Shown: positions 33,590-43,957 of the stretch, one piece after another
Layout: each line of letters starts with the position of its first letter
Numbering within the stretch: position 1 is the first letter of the stretch
Origin: Chrysemys picta bellii
Lineage: Eukaryota; Chordata; Testudines; Emydidae
Reading direction: 5' to 3'
NCBI RefSeq assembly: GCF_011386835.1
Contig: NC_088792.1
Coordinates: 44,506,882 to 44,570,881 of the forward strand
Length of the DNA: 64,000 nucleotides
The notes under the pieces: generated by a model
Seen by the model: the letters and a program-made list of their open reading frames with translations, nothing else
Told to the model about the DNA's origin: nothing
Database searches by the model: none
Made by a program: the position numbers and the translations under genes

Positions 33590-34560
33590 TGTTGTTGTAA
33601 CGGGGTGTATCTGGCCCTTTGAGGCTCCCTGCTGGAGGCCTTGTGGACTACTACACCCCACCCCAGGAGAACAGCAGCAAAGGTGGGTCCTCCAGGCCTT
33701 CCTAGAGAGGCCTCATAAGAAACAGCCAATCAGAATCCCACAGACTCAGTTAAAAGGAGCTGTAGGGGCTTGGCAGTTTCTGAGTGGAATCTGAGTGACA
33801 AGGAAGGGTGCTTTGCTCTTGGCCCTAAACGATAACTAGAAGTTGAGTTCTGGCTGCATTTTGCTTTCTGCAAGAAGAGAGCAGACCTGGAAATTGTAAC
33901 CCTAAGGGACTGGGTGAAAAGGAAGAAGCCCAGGGAAAACAGTAGCAGCTAATTGAAGGAGTTAAATGAAGCAGCACATGGCTGCTATTTGTAGGGTCCC
34001 TCGGTTGTTACCTGGAGTAGTGGGTGGGCCTGGGTCCCCTAACTGGCCACAGGGGAAGTGGCCTAAGCCCTGAGAAGGGGATAAGACTCTTTACTAAGAG
34101 CCCAAGAAAAGGCCTGGAGTTTAAACAGGTCCAGAGATGGGGCTGAAGACCCTGAAGAGGGTCAACCATTTATTGAATTTTGCTACCCTGAAAGGGGACT
34201 GAATTTAAAAGGTGACTGGGCTGGAGAGCTAGGGTAGCAACAGGTCAGGATTCTTTGTCTTCTGTGAGAAAGCCCTGGGGTCAGAGCTCTATAACAGAGT
34301 AGGGATGGACTTAAAGCTAGCCCAGAAGAGTCTGAGACCTGAGCCCAGAGATGGGCTAAAGACACTAACAGGGCACAGTGATAGGCCCAGTTGGATTACT
34401 CTGGAAGGGTTCATTCGGCCATTGTTGACTGCATGACTTAGCTGGAGGGCTGAGCCAAAGAAGACCCACCTGATGAAGTCAACAACCTATAGAGGATCCT
34501 GGGAGAAAAAGAAAATTAAAGTACCACACCAGCCAATAGGAGGCACTTAGTCACAAAAGG
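33590..34560 (+). repeat. Possible LTR or LTR-plus-leader sequence
   Basis: It begins TGTAACGGGGTGTATCTGG and continues as purine-rich, non-coding sequence with repeated AGAGATGGGGCTGAAGAC / AGAGATGGGCTAAAGAC words (34132 and 34349). This looks like reptilian LTR DNA. The right end and duplication are not found. Confidence 0.3.
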
Positions 34561-34739
34561 TGAGTGCAGTGTCAGTTTTAATGGTAGTCTATTGTGTGTT
34601 TAGATTATAGCTGGTGTGTGTGATATACACATTAATAGATGTAACTTTAAACCATAAAAAAAGTAACAAAATAGTTGTTTAATTAATGTGAATGGGGCCC
34701 AGAGTTTTGGAAATCTAACTTTTATTTATATATAGTAAC

Positions 34740-35250
34740 TGAGGACACGTACGGGGGAGGGGGGAGTGACTCTGGCCCCCAGAAGGGGCGGGGTCCGGGG
34801 GCAGAAGGGGCGTGGCTGGGGGTCAGCATCCTCCAGCCAGCCCTTCCGCGCCACCTAGGGCTCCCATGTTGATTTAAAGGGCCCGGAGCTCCAGACGCTG
34901 CTGCGGTAGCGGCATTGGCATCTGGAGCCCCAGGCCCTTTTAAATCGTGGGCCCCAGGGCAACTGCTCCCTTTGCCCCCGCCCCGTCAGTGGCTGGGGTG
35001 GGGGGGAAGGGGCAGAGACGTTAAAGTGCTGCAGGGTCCTTTGCCGTGGCAGCGCTTTAACGTTAACGTTAAAGCACTGCCGTGGCAAAGGACCATCCTT
35101 AAAGCACTGCCGTGGCAGTGCTTTAATGTCCCTGCTCCTTTTGCCTCCCCTGTCAGCAGCTCTGCTGGTACGGACCATTAAAGCAGCGCTTTAATGTGGG
35201 CTGGGTATGGGCCAGTGCGGGTTCTTACCGGTACTCAGTACTGGCCTGTA
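34740..35250. repeat. GC-rich repeat with stacked palindromes
   Basis: Two hairpins lie side by side: a 60-bp imperfect palindrome centred on AACGTT (35035-35094, about 27 of 30 pairs) and a 28-bp near-perfect one (35099-35126), both built from GCACTGCCGTGGCA and TTTAA units. The right edge has GGTACTCAGTACTGG. The class is unknown. Confidence 0.55.
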
Positions 35251-35253
35251 CCA

Positions 35254-36060
35254 GCTCACTTTCACCCCAGAATAGGGATCCATTTTTGTTACCATGAAGT
35301 CAATGGCAAAACTCCTATTGAGTTGAATTGTGCAGGTTCAGAAAGGTCAAATTGTACATCCTCTGCTCATGCTTGAGCACTTACTCATGCAAGTGGTCCC
35401 ACTGAAATCAATGGAATTACTTACGTAAGTGTTCACCAGTGTGAACACTGCATGAACTGGGTGATCACGTGTGTGTATAGCTGAACTGTTTGTCATTATA
35501 CTAGCCTTAAATGCTAGTTAATATTTACCCATGATGCAGTTATACATAAGCAGATAAAATCCTATAGAATATTATCGGGTCTCTGCTAGCAATCCAAATA
35601 AATAGACGAGAGATGCCCTAAAATCATACATTACAGTGAACAGTTTAAATTGCCTGGAGCTGCTGTTGATCTTGGTTGGGCCCCTAGTCACACAGATATA
35701 TTTAGAAATGTGCAGACAAAGTAGCAAAGAAAACATTAGAGAAGGATTATGCTGATGTTCCAATTCCACTATCTCGGGATGAAACCACATTTCTCATCTA
35801 TTGTATAATACAAACAGCTCTTGCGAAAACAATACTAGTAAATAAAAGAACTTACCATACAATGTCTCCGGGTGAAATCAGGGATTTGGCATTAACAAAT
35901 TCAGTAGGCAGCATCAAACTCAACATAAGGTCCTGCGGGTCTAGAATCCAGGCCTGCAGAGCCACCAGGCAACTAGTATTTCTAGGTTGCTGCCCAGTAG
36001 CAGTTGTAGCAACTTGTGCTCCACCTCCCATGAGCTGCTTGGACACAGACCATGGGAAGT
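35254..36060. other. Unannotated stretch
   Basis: 35280-35430 contains AGTCAATGGCAAAACTCC-type words of a common reptile repeat. No gene is recognised. Confidence 0.4.
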
Positions 36061-36372
36061 TACATCTCAAGGGTTTTACAGACAGCAGCTGAATGGCTCC
36101 TGATTGGCTCCCTACACTATATAAACCCAAGTGGCATTCCATAAAGTGTCCAGGAAACAGTGTGGATTTCCTGTAGCTGCCATGACCGTATCTGCTCCTT
36201 GCTCCTGAATTCCTGGGTTTGACCTCAGCGTGATTTGGACTTTGCCTCCTGACTTTGACTCTGACCCTTGGTATTGATCCTGACTATGAACTCCTCAGCT
36301 ACTGCCAGCCTGAGGTTTGCACCTGCTCTGACCCTTGACCCCAATTGCCCTGGTTGGGATCCTGACACTCAA
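36061..36372 (+). repeat. Possible LTR fragment with TATA box and CTGAC-rich tract
   Basis: CTATATAAACC at 36117-36127 is followed by a tract of GACTTTGACTCTGACCC-like units, the same composition as 2350-2830. Order and content suggest the U3/R/U5 end of a Gypsy-type LTR. The ends are not resolved. Confidence 0.4.
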
Positions 36373-37045
36373 TTAATTTAAAAATAATAGTTGTTTTGGG
36401 GATGGCAATTCAGATGAAATTCAATTTAAAAGCACAGGTTGTTTTCTGATACTCAGAAATTTTGTTTCTGATGATTAGTCTTCATTGTCGTATGTCATAT
36501 TCAACCATCTTCTGTCTTGCAGATAGCTGCCGAGCATACTATTTGCTACTGATTTCAATGGGCCTATTCATAGTAGTAGTAATCATTAGATTTGGTAGCC
36601 TTTGTCCAGGAATGACCTTAAAATGTAGTTAAAGCATACTCAGTGCCAGTAGACAAAGCTCAGAGGGTACAGCTAAGACTAAATAAAGCTGCAAGCTTTG
36701 GTTTCAAATAATCAATTAAAAATGTCACTCTCAGGGCTTAGGTGACTTTTATTACCTAAAAATTCTGCGGAGTGTCCTTCCTCCTAGTATGAGGGTGCAT
36801 TTTTTTTTCAAAGTTCATTTATGGCATCGATCTACCTGAATGTTGTTTTGATTTGTTGTTGACCTTTTTTTAAAGGTGACATTATAGATAATGAGATCCC
36901 AGTGAAGAGCTAGCAACCGTAAGAGTAGATGACATTCCCTAAAATATGCTCCAGTTGAGATATAGCTACAATATGTAACCAGAACACTTTACAAAGATAG
37001 GACACACAGCCTTCCTATAAGAAGTGATCGCCAGCAAACCAGCAT
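36373..37045. other. Unannotated stretch
   Basis: Nothing recognisable. Confidence 0.5.
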
Positions 37046-37200
37046 GGGGGAGGGATAGCCCAGTGGTTTGAGCATTGGCCTGCTAAACCCAGGGTTGAGG
37101 GGGTAAAAAATTGTCTGGGGATTGGTCCTGCTTTGAGCAGGGGGTTGGACTAGATGACCTCCTTAGGTCCCTTTCAACCCTGATATTCTATGATTCTATG
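37046..37200 (+). mobile_element. tRNA-derived SINE with CR1-type tail, internally shortened
   Basis: The head has an A-box-like TAGCCCAGTGGTT (37056-37068) and a remnant B-box region (GGGTTGAGG near 37090), as in Pol III SINEs. The tail (GGGGGTTGGACTAGATGACC to TATTCTATGATTCTATG) matches the CR1 3' end at 61320-61390. SINEs with such tails are copied by the partner LINE's reverse transcriptase. Part of the body is missing. Confidence 0.7.
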
Positions 37201-37870
37201 CCAAGAGAACAAGTAGTAACCTAGTTCTCAGCCTTTCCACAAGATATCTTATAAGAGACAACACTCAGAGAATAAACAAAGGGAATATTCTACAGTTAAG
37301 ATACTAGTGTGAGTGACACCTTTGTAAGGTGCATTATAATACTTGAGACTAACAGCTATTCAATAAACATAGTATTGCTATACATGATAGGGGCTATCAA
37401 AGGAATATATGTTTATGTGTAAATGTTGTATGGTGAAGAAGCAAAATTGTATTAGCTGGGATGTGATAAATAGCACTATGTAATATTCTAATAGGAGGAT
37501 ATAAGCGTATATACATCTAAAGATGTTGCTGGCCCTGGGATATCCTTGGGTGAAGATCTACCGTAACTTTTTTTCTATAGACTCTGCAGTTAAGATGTTA
37601 GGGACACTTTTTAAAATGACAGTGGGAATCAGTACCTCTGCTTGAATGGTACTGAAACTACCTGTACTGCAACTGTTACCTGTACTAGATAGAAATAATC
37701 ACATGAGGACTGTTGACAAAACACTTACTCTAATTCATATTGGACAAAACTGTTGTAAAAAAAAGTCTGATGCTATGGTGGTAAGCCTCAAGTAAAAGAC
37801 ATCAATGATATCCACAAAAGATCTGGATAGTAATTCTATGTGATGTCAAAGAAAAATATACCTAGCTCAC
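37201..37870. other. Unannotated stretch
   Basis: Nothing recognisable. Confidence 0.5.
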
Positions 37871-38334
37871 TGTCACGGAGTATTGGGGAACTCAGGGCCC
37901 TGCACCCCCGGCTTCCTGCGATTCACTATGACTCTCAGCCAGCCAGTAAAGCAGAAGGTTTATTTGGATGACAGGAATACAGTCCAAGACAGGTCTTGCA
38001 GGCACAGACAACAGGGCCCCCCTCAGTTAGGTCCAGCTTGGGGTCCCAGGGCATCCCAGCCCCCCCCCCCTTTGGGAGGTCAGAGCCATCTCTGCCTCCC
38101 AGCCATCTCTCCAGCCCGCTTCCAACACTCTGCCTTCAGCGACCCCTCCCACAGCCTTTGATCAGTTTCCCGGGCCAAGGCGTCACCTGGCCTCCAACCC
38201 CTTCCTGGGTTCTCATGTTACACGCTCAGGTATTCTCCTTCGGGCAATCTCCCATCCCCCAATGCAGACTATCCTAGCCACACTCCCCTGTCAGCATTCA
38301 CAGACCACAGTAAGAACAGTCCCAGTTCGTCACA
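37871..38334 (-). repeat. 3' LTR of the Gmr1-like element
   Basis: 464 bp with TGTCAC...GTCACA ends on the plus strand. TTTATT at 37959-37964 gives AATAAA on the minus strand. Confidence 0.9.
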
Positions 38335-38348
38335 TCTCCCCCTCCTTT
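38335..38348 (-). promoter_or_regulatory. Polypurine tract
   Basis: The minus strand reads AAAGGAGGGGGAGA directly against the 3' LTR, as needed to prime plus-strand DNA. Confidence 0.8.
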
Positions 38349-38657
38349 CGAGACCGAACTGAGCAGGGTCACTTTAGCCAGTGACCCGGGGAAGTTCGAA
38401 CCTACCCCCGTTCCCATGGATGCCCCCGCATCCCTCCCATTCCTTGGTGAGAATTACACCAGGCCCCTCCAGTTTCACGCCCCCCCTTAGGTCGGGGGTG
38501 CTTGATGGCACTCGCAGTTCGCATGTGGGAAGATTTATGCGGCCTGTGCCCTTTTCCCACCCCCATACCCCTGGGGTTCCAACTGGGCTGTGGTCTTCTC
38601 CCAGCGCTCCAGTCTGGAGGTCTGTGCTTTGGGCTCTCTTGGTTCAGAGCCGCCCTT

Positions 38658-40736
38658 TTAACCTTGGCCACCCTCCGGAAAGGATCCTTTATGCTGGGCA
38701 AGGGTCCTAAAGCTGTTTTTCCCCTTGTCCCAGGCCTTCCTCCCCCTCTGACAGGGGTCACAGGATCCGCAGTACTGTCGGACAGTAACAAAGACCCCAG
38801 GCCAGTAAAAGCTCCGTAGCAGCCTCTGCTGGGTACGCCAGGTTCCCTGGTGCCCTGAGAGGGGAATGTCATGGGCCCGGCACAGCAGCTGGCGGCGATA
38901 CTTCTGGGGTACCACCAGCTGCCTCCTGATCCCCCCTGACTCCATTTTCCCTGGGGGAGCCCATTCTCGGTACAGGAACCCCTTCTCCCACAGGAACCTT
39001 TTCCGGCCACCTCTCCCCATGGTCTGTACCACACCGAGGTCGGCCAGGTCCCTTATCTTCCGCAAGGAGGGATCTCTCTGCAACTTGGCCTGGAACTCAG
39101 CAGCTGGGACAGAGATGGCCACCTGCTCTTTCTCGCCGGCTGGGTCTGAAGCTGCAGCCTCCCTGAGCCGTGTCCCTGGGCGTTCCCTCCCCACCAGGTT
39201 AGGGTCCTGCACCTCGGGCAAGGCACCCTCCCCAAGGCCAGGGCGCAGTGCCCCTCGCCGGCTCTGACTGCGGGTCACAACCAGTGCCCTTTGGGGGTTG
39301 CTTGGCCAGTCCTCCAGGTCCCCCCCCATCAACACCTCAGTGGGCAAATACGGGTGTACCCCCACATCCTTGGGGCCCTCCTTGGCCCCCCACTTCAGGT
39401 GTACCCTTGCCACGGGCACTTTGACTGGTGTCCCGCCCACCCCCGTCAGGGTCAGGTAGGTGTTGGGCACCACCTGATCTGGGGCCACCACCTCGGGCCG
39501 GGCCAGCGTCACCTCTGCGCCCGTATCCCAGTATCCATTGACCTTCCTCCCATCCACCTCCAGGGGAACAAGGTACTCTCTCCGGAGGGACAGCCCCGCG
39601 CCTACCGTATAAACCAAAAACCCTGAGTCTGGAGCATCCAGCCCCCCAGAAGAGCTGGCCTGGAGCTCTCCTCCCTCCTTAGCAGGTGGTATTCTGCCAG
39701 CCCCCCTTCCCTGGGAATGCTGCCTCTCACCGGGCTGGGTCTCTACCCAGTCAACCCTCTGTGGGTTCGGTCTGCTCAGTCTGTCCCTGAGCCTGGGGCA
39801 CTGGGCCCATATGTGGCCTTTCTGGCCACAGTGGTAGCAGCCCATGTCCCATGGGTCCCCTTGAGTGGGTCGGATGGTCCTGACACCGGATGTTCCCCTT
39901 TGATGGGGTTTTTCTGCATTTTCCCACGGGAAGGTCCCATGGTGACTCTCTCTCTGCGTTGGGGTGGGACTGTTCCTTTGGGACTCCTCCCTGTTATCTC
40001 CTGACCGGCTCTTTACAAACTCATCGGCCAGCCGGCCTGCATGTCGTGGGTTCTCTGGCTTTCTGTCCACCAACCACAGCCTCAGGTCGGATGGGCACCG
40101 CTCATACAGTTGCTCCAGTACCAGCAGTTGGACCAGGTCCTCCTTCGTCTGGGCCCCATCAGCCCACTTGCTGGCGTATCCTTCCATGCGGACAGCTAGT
40201 TGCAGATATGAGATCTCAGGGGTTTTATCCTGACTCCGGAACCTTTCCCGGTACATCTCAGGAGTCAGCCCAAACTCACATAGCAGGGCCTTTTTGAATA
40301 GTTCGTAGTCCCCTTTCTCTGCCTCTTCCAGTTGGCGGTACAATGCCACGGCTTTGGGGTCCAGTAAGGGGGTAAGAACCCGGAGTCTGTCCGCGGGATC
40401 AACCCGGTGCAGCTCGCAGGCCGTCTCAAAGGCATCCAGGAAGTCATCCATGTCCTCCCCCTCCTTGCGTGGGGCCAGGATGCACTTATCAAAGCTCCGT
40501 GCAGTCCTGGGTCCCCCCTCACTCACTGCAGCCGGGGGTTCGCTGCCCTTCAGTCTCGCCAGTTCCAGTTCATGCTGTCTCTGTCTCTCTTCATGCTGTC
40601 TCTGTCTCTCATTCTCCTCCCGTTCATGCTGCCTCCGTTTCTCTTTCTCCTCCCGTTCATGCTGTCTCTGTTGTTCACGATCCTCCAGCTCTCTCAGTTT
40701 TAGCTCTTTCTCCCATTCCAGCCAATTCCGCTCCAC
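38658..40736 (-). pseudogene. Gag-protease-integrase N-terminus of the Gmr1-like element
   Basis: This 692-codon frame has a charged coiled coil (residues 1-62), capsid N-terminal part (about 80-155), a SCAN-like capsid C-terminal domain (about 158-243, with QLLVLEQLYERCPSDL at 203-218), a zinc knuckle C300-x2-C303-x4-H308-x4-C313, an aspartic protease with DTGA at 404-407, and an integrase zinc-binding domain H622/H629/C656/C659. The listed first codon is GTG. The same frame is open further upstream to about 40860 through an Arg/Ser-rich stretch, so it is not the true start. An extra A in an A-run near 38720 shifts the last about 20 residues. The shifted frame carries integrase-like sequence to about 38668, where it joins unrelated 3' sequence: the deletion junction that removed the integrase core and RT. 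Confidence 0.85.
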
Positions 40737-41101
40737 GGATGCCGAACGTCGCCGGGAGGATCCTCTGCTGGCTGGCGAGCTTCGCCGGGAGGATCCCCTG
40801 CTGGCCGGGGGGTCCCGGCGCCCTCGGTATTTGCTGGGCTCCTCCCCACCCTTCCCCTAGGCATAGGAAGGAGGGGTCTCGGGAAGCCCTCAGCAGCTGG
40901 CTGACCACTCCCAGCTGGGACAGACACTGGTGCCTGCGCTGCATTTGCCAGGCTGCTTCCCTGAGACACAGGGATCAGTTCATTCGCGCGATCTTCCGCC
41001 TCCAGCTGGGCAATGAGCTGTTCTTTGGTGAGCCTCCCACTGCGCAGCCCCCTCTGCTTGCACAGCTCCACCAGGTCGCTCTTAAGCCGCTTGGCATACA
41101 T
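40700..41101 (-). pseudogene. N-terminal gag exon-like frame with SAP-like motif
   Basis: Starting at the ATG at 41101, the frame begins MYAKRLKSDLVELCKQRGL and continues SGRLTKEQLIAQL, the helix-turn-helix pattern of SAP-type nucleic-acid-binding motifs. The upstream GTG at 41116 is in frame but less likely to be used. After about 45 residues it becomes Pro/Gly/Ala-rich and overlaps the main gag frame in another phase, so a frameshift near 40855-40890 has separated the two. It lies 340 bases inside the 5' LTR, the position of gag. The SAP assignment is by pattern and not verified. Confidence 0.6.
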
Positions 41102-41421
41102 CTTCCTGCTGGCCACTCACCGGCCTGTGTGCTCACAGCTTCCCACAGTTCCCAGGGAGACCCCTAGTGTGCCAGCCCTTCTCGAGGTCACCACCTCTCT
41201 GCCAGGGTCGAGCTGCAGACTCCTCCGCCCCTGGGACCACTCGCTGCGATCCCCCTGGGGGACCCTGTTACCGCAAAAGTCCCTCTCGCTGGTCACACAC
41301 TCCCAGGGGTAATAACTGTCTCTCTCTCACTCTTCAGCATGCCTGGTCCCCGTCAATCCCCCTTCGTTTTACTGCTCCCCAGTCACTTACTGCAGGAAGC
41401 ACCGTCCACGGGGTGCAGTAG

Positions 41422-41439
41422 ATCCCACCGCTGCCACCA
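41422..41439 (-). promoter_or_regulatory. Primer-binding site for tRNA-Leu
   Basis: The plus strand reads ATCCCACCGCTGCCACCA, equal to the 3' end of vertebrate tRNA-Leu(AAG) plus CCA as I recall it. It begins two bases inside the 5' LTR. The bound tRNA primes minus-strand cDNA. Confidence 0.75.
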
Positions 41440-41441
41440 GT

Positions 41442-41904
41442 TGTCACGAAGTATTGGGGAACTCAGGGCCCTCCACCCCCGGCTTCCTGCGATTCACTAT
41501 GACTCTCAGCCAGCCAGTAAAGCAGAAGGTTTATTTGGATGACAGGAATACAGTCCAAGACAGGTCTTGCAGGCACAGACAACAGGGCCCCCCTCAGTTA
41601 GGTCCAGCTTGGGGTCCCAGGGCATCCCAGCCCCCCCCCCTTTGGGAGGTCAGAGCCATCTCTGCCTCCCAGCCATCTCTCCAGCCCGCTTCCAACACTC
41701 TGCCTTCAGCGACCCCTCCCACAGCCTTTGATCAGTTTCCCGGGCCAAGGTGTTACCTGGCCTCCAACCCCTTCCTGGGTTCTCATGTTACACGCTCAGG
41801 TATTCTCCTTCGGGCAATCTCCCATCCCCCAATGCAGACTATCCTAGCCACACTCCCCTGTCAGCATTCACAGACCACAGTAAGAACAGTCCCAGTTTGT
41901 CACA
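41442..41904 (-). repeat. 5' LTR of the Gmr1-like element
   Basis: 463 bp, nearly identical to 37871-38334. Plus-strand reading frames through it are incidental. Confidence 0.9.
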
Positions 41905-43128
41905 CTCTCATAATAGGATATCGGATCTCTAGCCCTCAAAAGATTGGAATTTTGCCCCTTTCACCTACAAATGACCTCCGTTCTGAGTGCTTCATCATCA
42001 CTGAGCTCCTCATTTGGGTTTAGACTGGTTGCTGGCCCTTTAAATCTGAGACCGCTCCTTGCAGTATTAGGCTAGTAAAATGTGCCTTCTGATTACTACA
42101 GGGTTGCAGTTTGTTCACTTCTCCTAGCTAGTAAGTCTCTAGCTCCTTTCTCTTTTCATAGCTGAGGTGGCACATCCTCACAGGTGTCAAGAGTCCAAGT
42201 GATAAAGGGCTCACTGAAATCTTAGAATTTTACCTTATTGGAATGAGAACAAAAAGGAATATCACAGGATGCTGTTAGAACAGGAAATAATTAATGAGCT
42301 CTTCCCTTGACGTAAGCCCATGGATATTCACAGCAGAGGGTTGAATTGCTCTGACAATATATGAATATGAAATAAGGTTAGAAAAAAGGCTAGAAATAAT
42401 TATAGCCCTTTCACTGGAGATGAACCCTTAGACTTCCTGTCCAGAAAGCTATGGAATCGGGGAGGATAGATTAACTAACATTAGTACAATGCATGCAGTT
42501 ATTTCGAGAAAGTGTTTAGCACATCAGCTTTCATTAGGCCCAAGCCTGAAAAAACTGCAGGCATTTCCTATCTTCTTTATATTTTCTTCAATTTTGTCAA
42601 GAAAACAAATGAAATGATACTAAGAGTCCACAAAGGGACTTAGGAGATGCAATACTGAGCATCACAACGAGTGCCTTTTAGACACCTAAGAAGTCACAGG
42701 AACAACAATGCTACTTACAAAGCCTGAGTTAGGTGCCTAGGCTCCTATATAATGAAGGGGGAGAGAGAGGCACCTTAAAATGTACCTTTTTTTTTTTAAG
42801 CCAGCATGTTAAACTGTCCAGTGGGAAATGCTGGTGAGATGGGTGTGTCATAAGTCCCACTCCTCTCATGGAGGTAGGCACTTAACACAGGCTGCAGAGA
42901 GGCACCTATCTCTGCTTGCAATCCACAACTAGGAACCCTCGCCTGGAGTCAGGAAGCTTATGTACCTATGTTTTTTAGAATGAGTTAGGCACCTGCCGCA
43001 CTCCACACACAATGGCTAGAGGAGAAGATGCCCACTGTATAACTTTTAGCCCAGCAGATCAGGAGTTGCAAAGGAATGCTTATCTTCCCTAGGTTTGTGG
43101 GTCACCCTGGGGCTTAGGTGGAAGACAG
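41905..43128. other. Unannotated stretch with AGGCACCT-type words
   Basis: 42720-43000 repeats GTTAGGTGCCTAGG / TAGGCACTTAAC-like words in both orientations, suggesting an old inverted-repeat element. Similar TTAGGCA words recur at 43300-43360. No gene. Confidence 0.4.
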
Positions 43129-43240
43129 TAGTGTTTCTCAACCCTATGGGTCTGCAGACTATGTCTAAGATTTCCAAAGGGGTCTGCACCTCCATTTGAA
43201 ATGTTTTAGGTGTCTGCAAATGAGAGGTTGAAAACCACTG
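43129..43240. mobile_element. Very short hAT-type MITE
   Basis: TAGTGTTTCTCAACCC at the left faces GAGGTTGAAAACCACTG at the right, inverted over about 15 bases, with a 112-bp total. The flanking octamers match poorly, so it is old. Confidence 0.5.
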
Positions 43241-43851
43241 GCCTAGAGTGATGCAGCCTATCCAGAGGATAGCTGGAGCATTGCATCTATTCAGAGGCAG
43301 ACATTTAGGCACTTTGGGGAATTTTTACCCTGAAAATTTAGGCATTAAGTGAGTTTAGGCACTTGTGGGATTAGGTCAGCTGAGTTGGAGTTTTGTGGAG
43401 CCTAAAACTAAGAATTTTTGTGGATCTGGGCCTAAATTCATTTTACATTTCCACAGTCGAGGTATTGCAGGTATTTACATAAGTATATTTATGTATCTTA
43501 AATAATACATGAGGTTTAATTAGCAAATTGGATAAAGATTTTAATGTTTAATAGAGCTGGATGGCTTGCCTGATATTTCATAATACCAGAAGAAATGCAG
43601 TAGTTTGTAGCATCATAAATTCTACCCAAAATAATACAGGATTTACGTTTGCCAGATTGGTCAATGAATTCTCACTAGACAAACATTCTTGGGAACGGGT
43701 AACCTGAAATACACAAGCTAGTGTACAGTATACTTCTAAGTGTAAGATGGACCAGGCGAGAGATTTTGAGTCTACTGTTGATGGAACTTGTTAATGTTTC
43801 TCAAAGAAAATTCGGGGTGGCCTGTGATTGAGAGATCAAAATAGGAGGGGA

Positions 43852-43957
43852 AGTTCAAAGCTTGTCTGTCTAGCTCTCCAACAGAAATTGGTCCAGTAAA
43901 AGATATTACCTGATCCACCTCTAATATCCTGGAACTGACATGGCTACAACAACATGG
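43852..43957 (+). mobile_element. Penelope-like element 3' end fragment
   Basis: CAGAAATTGGTCCAGTAAAA then AGATATTACCTGATCCACC and ATATCCTGG match the second PLE family (9534-9660; 55263-56135 minus). No coding part. Confidence 0.6.

Larger units (their letters stand above)
37871..41904 (-). mobile_element. Gmr1-like Ty3/Gypsy retrotransposon, RT-less, nearly identical LTRs
   Basis: The 4034-bp element is bounded by LTRs at 37871-38334 and 41442-41904 that differ by about five substitutions and one C-run length, about 99% identical by eye. The flanks CTCAC and CTCTC may be a 5-bp duplication with one change. A primer-binding site and polypurine tract are in place. The inside encodes gag with a SCAN-type capsid end, zinc knuckle, protease and integrase N-terminus, and then jumps to the 3' region. 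Reverse transcriptase, RNase H and the integrase core are absent. Protease followed directly by integrase fits the Gmr1 domain order, in which integrase precedes RT. Confidence 0.85.

Noticed and set aside
38402..39034. 210-codon minus-strand frame at the 3' end of the Gmr1-like element
   Set aside because: Only its middle continues integrase after the A-run frameshift. The rest is 3' untranslated sequence after the deletion, so it was described within the element and not as a gene.
40354..41167. Plus-strand frames of 98-232 codons opposite the gag region
   Set aside because: They are the complement of the repetitive coiled-coil gag codons. The minus strand has recognisable domains and the plus strand has none.
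41454..42023. 189-codon plus-strand frame
   Set aside because: It lies in the 5' LTR of the Gmr1-like element and runs into flanking DNA. The same frame starts in the other LTR at 37883.
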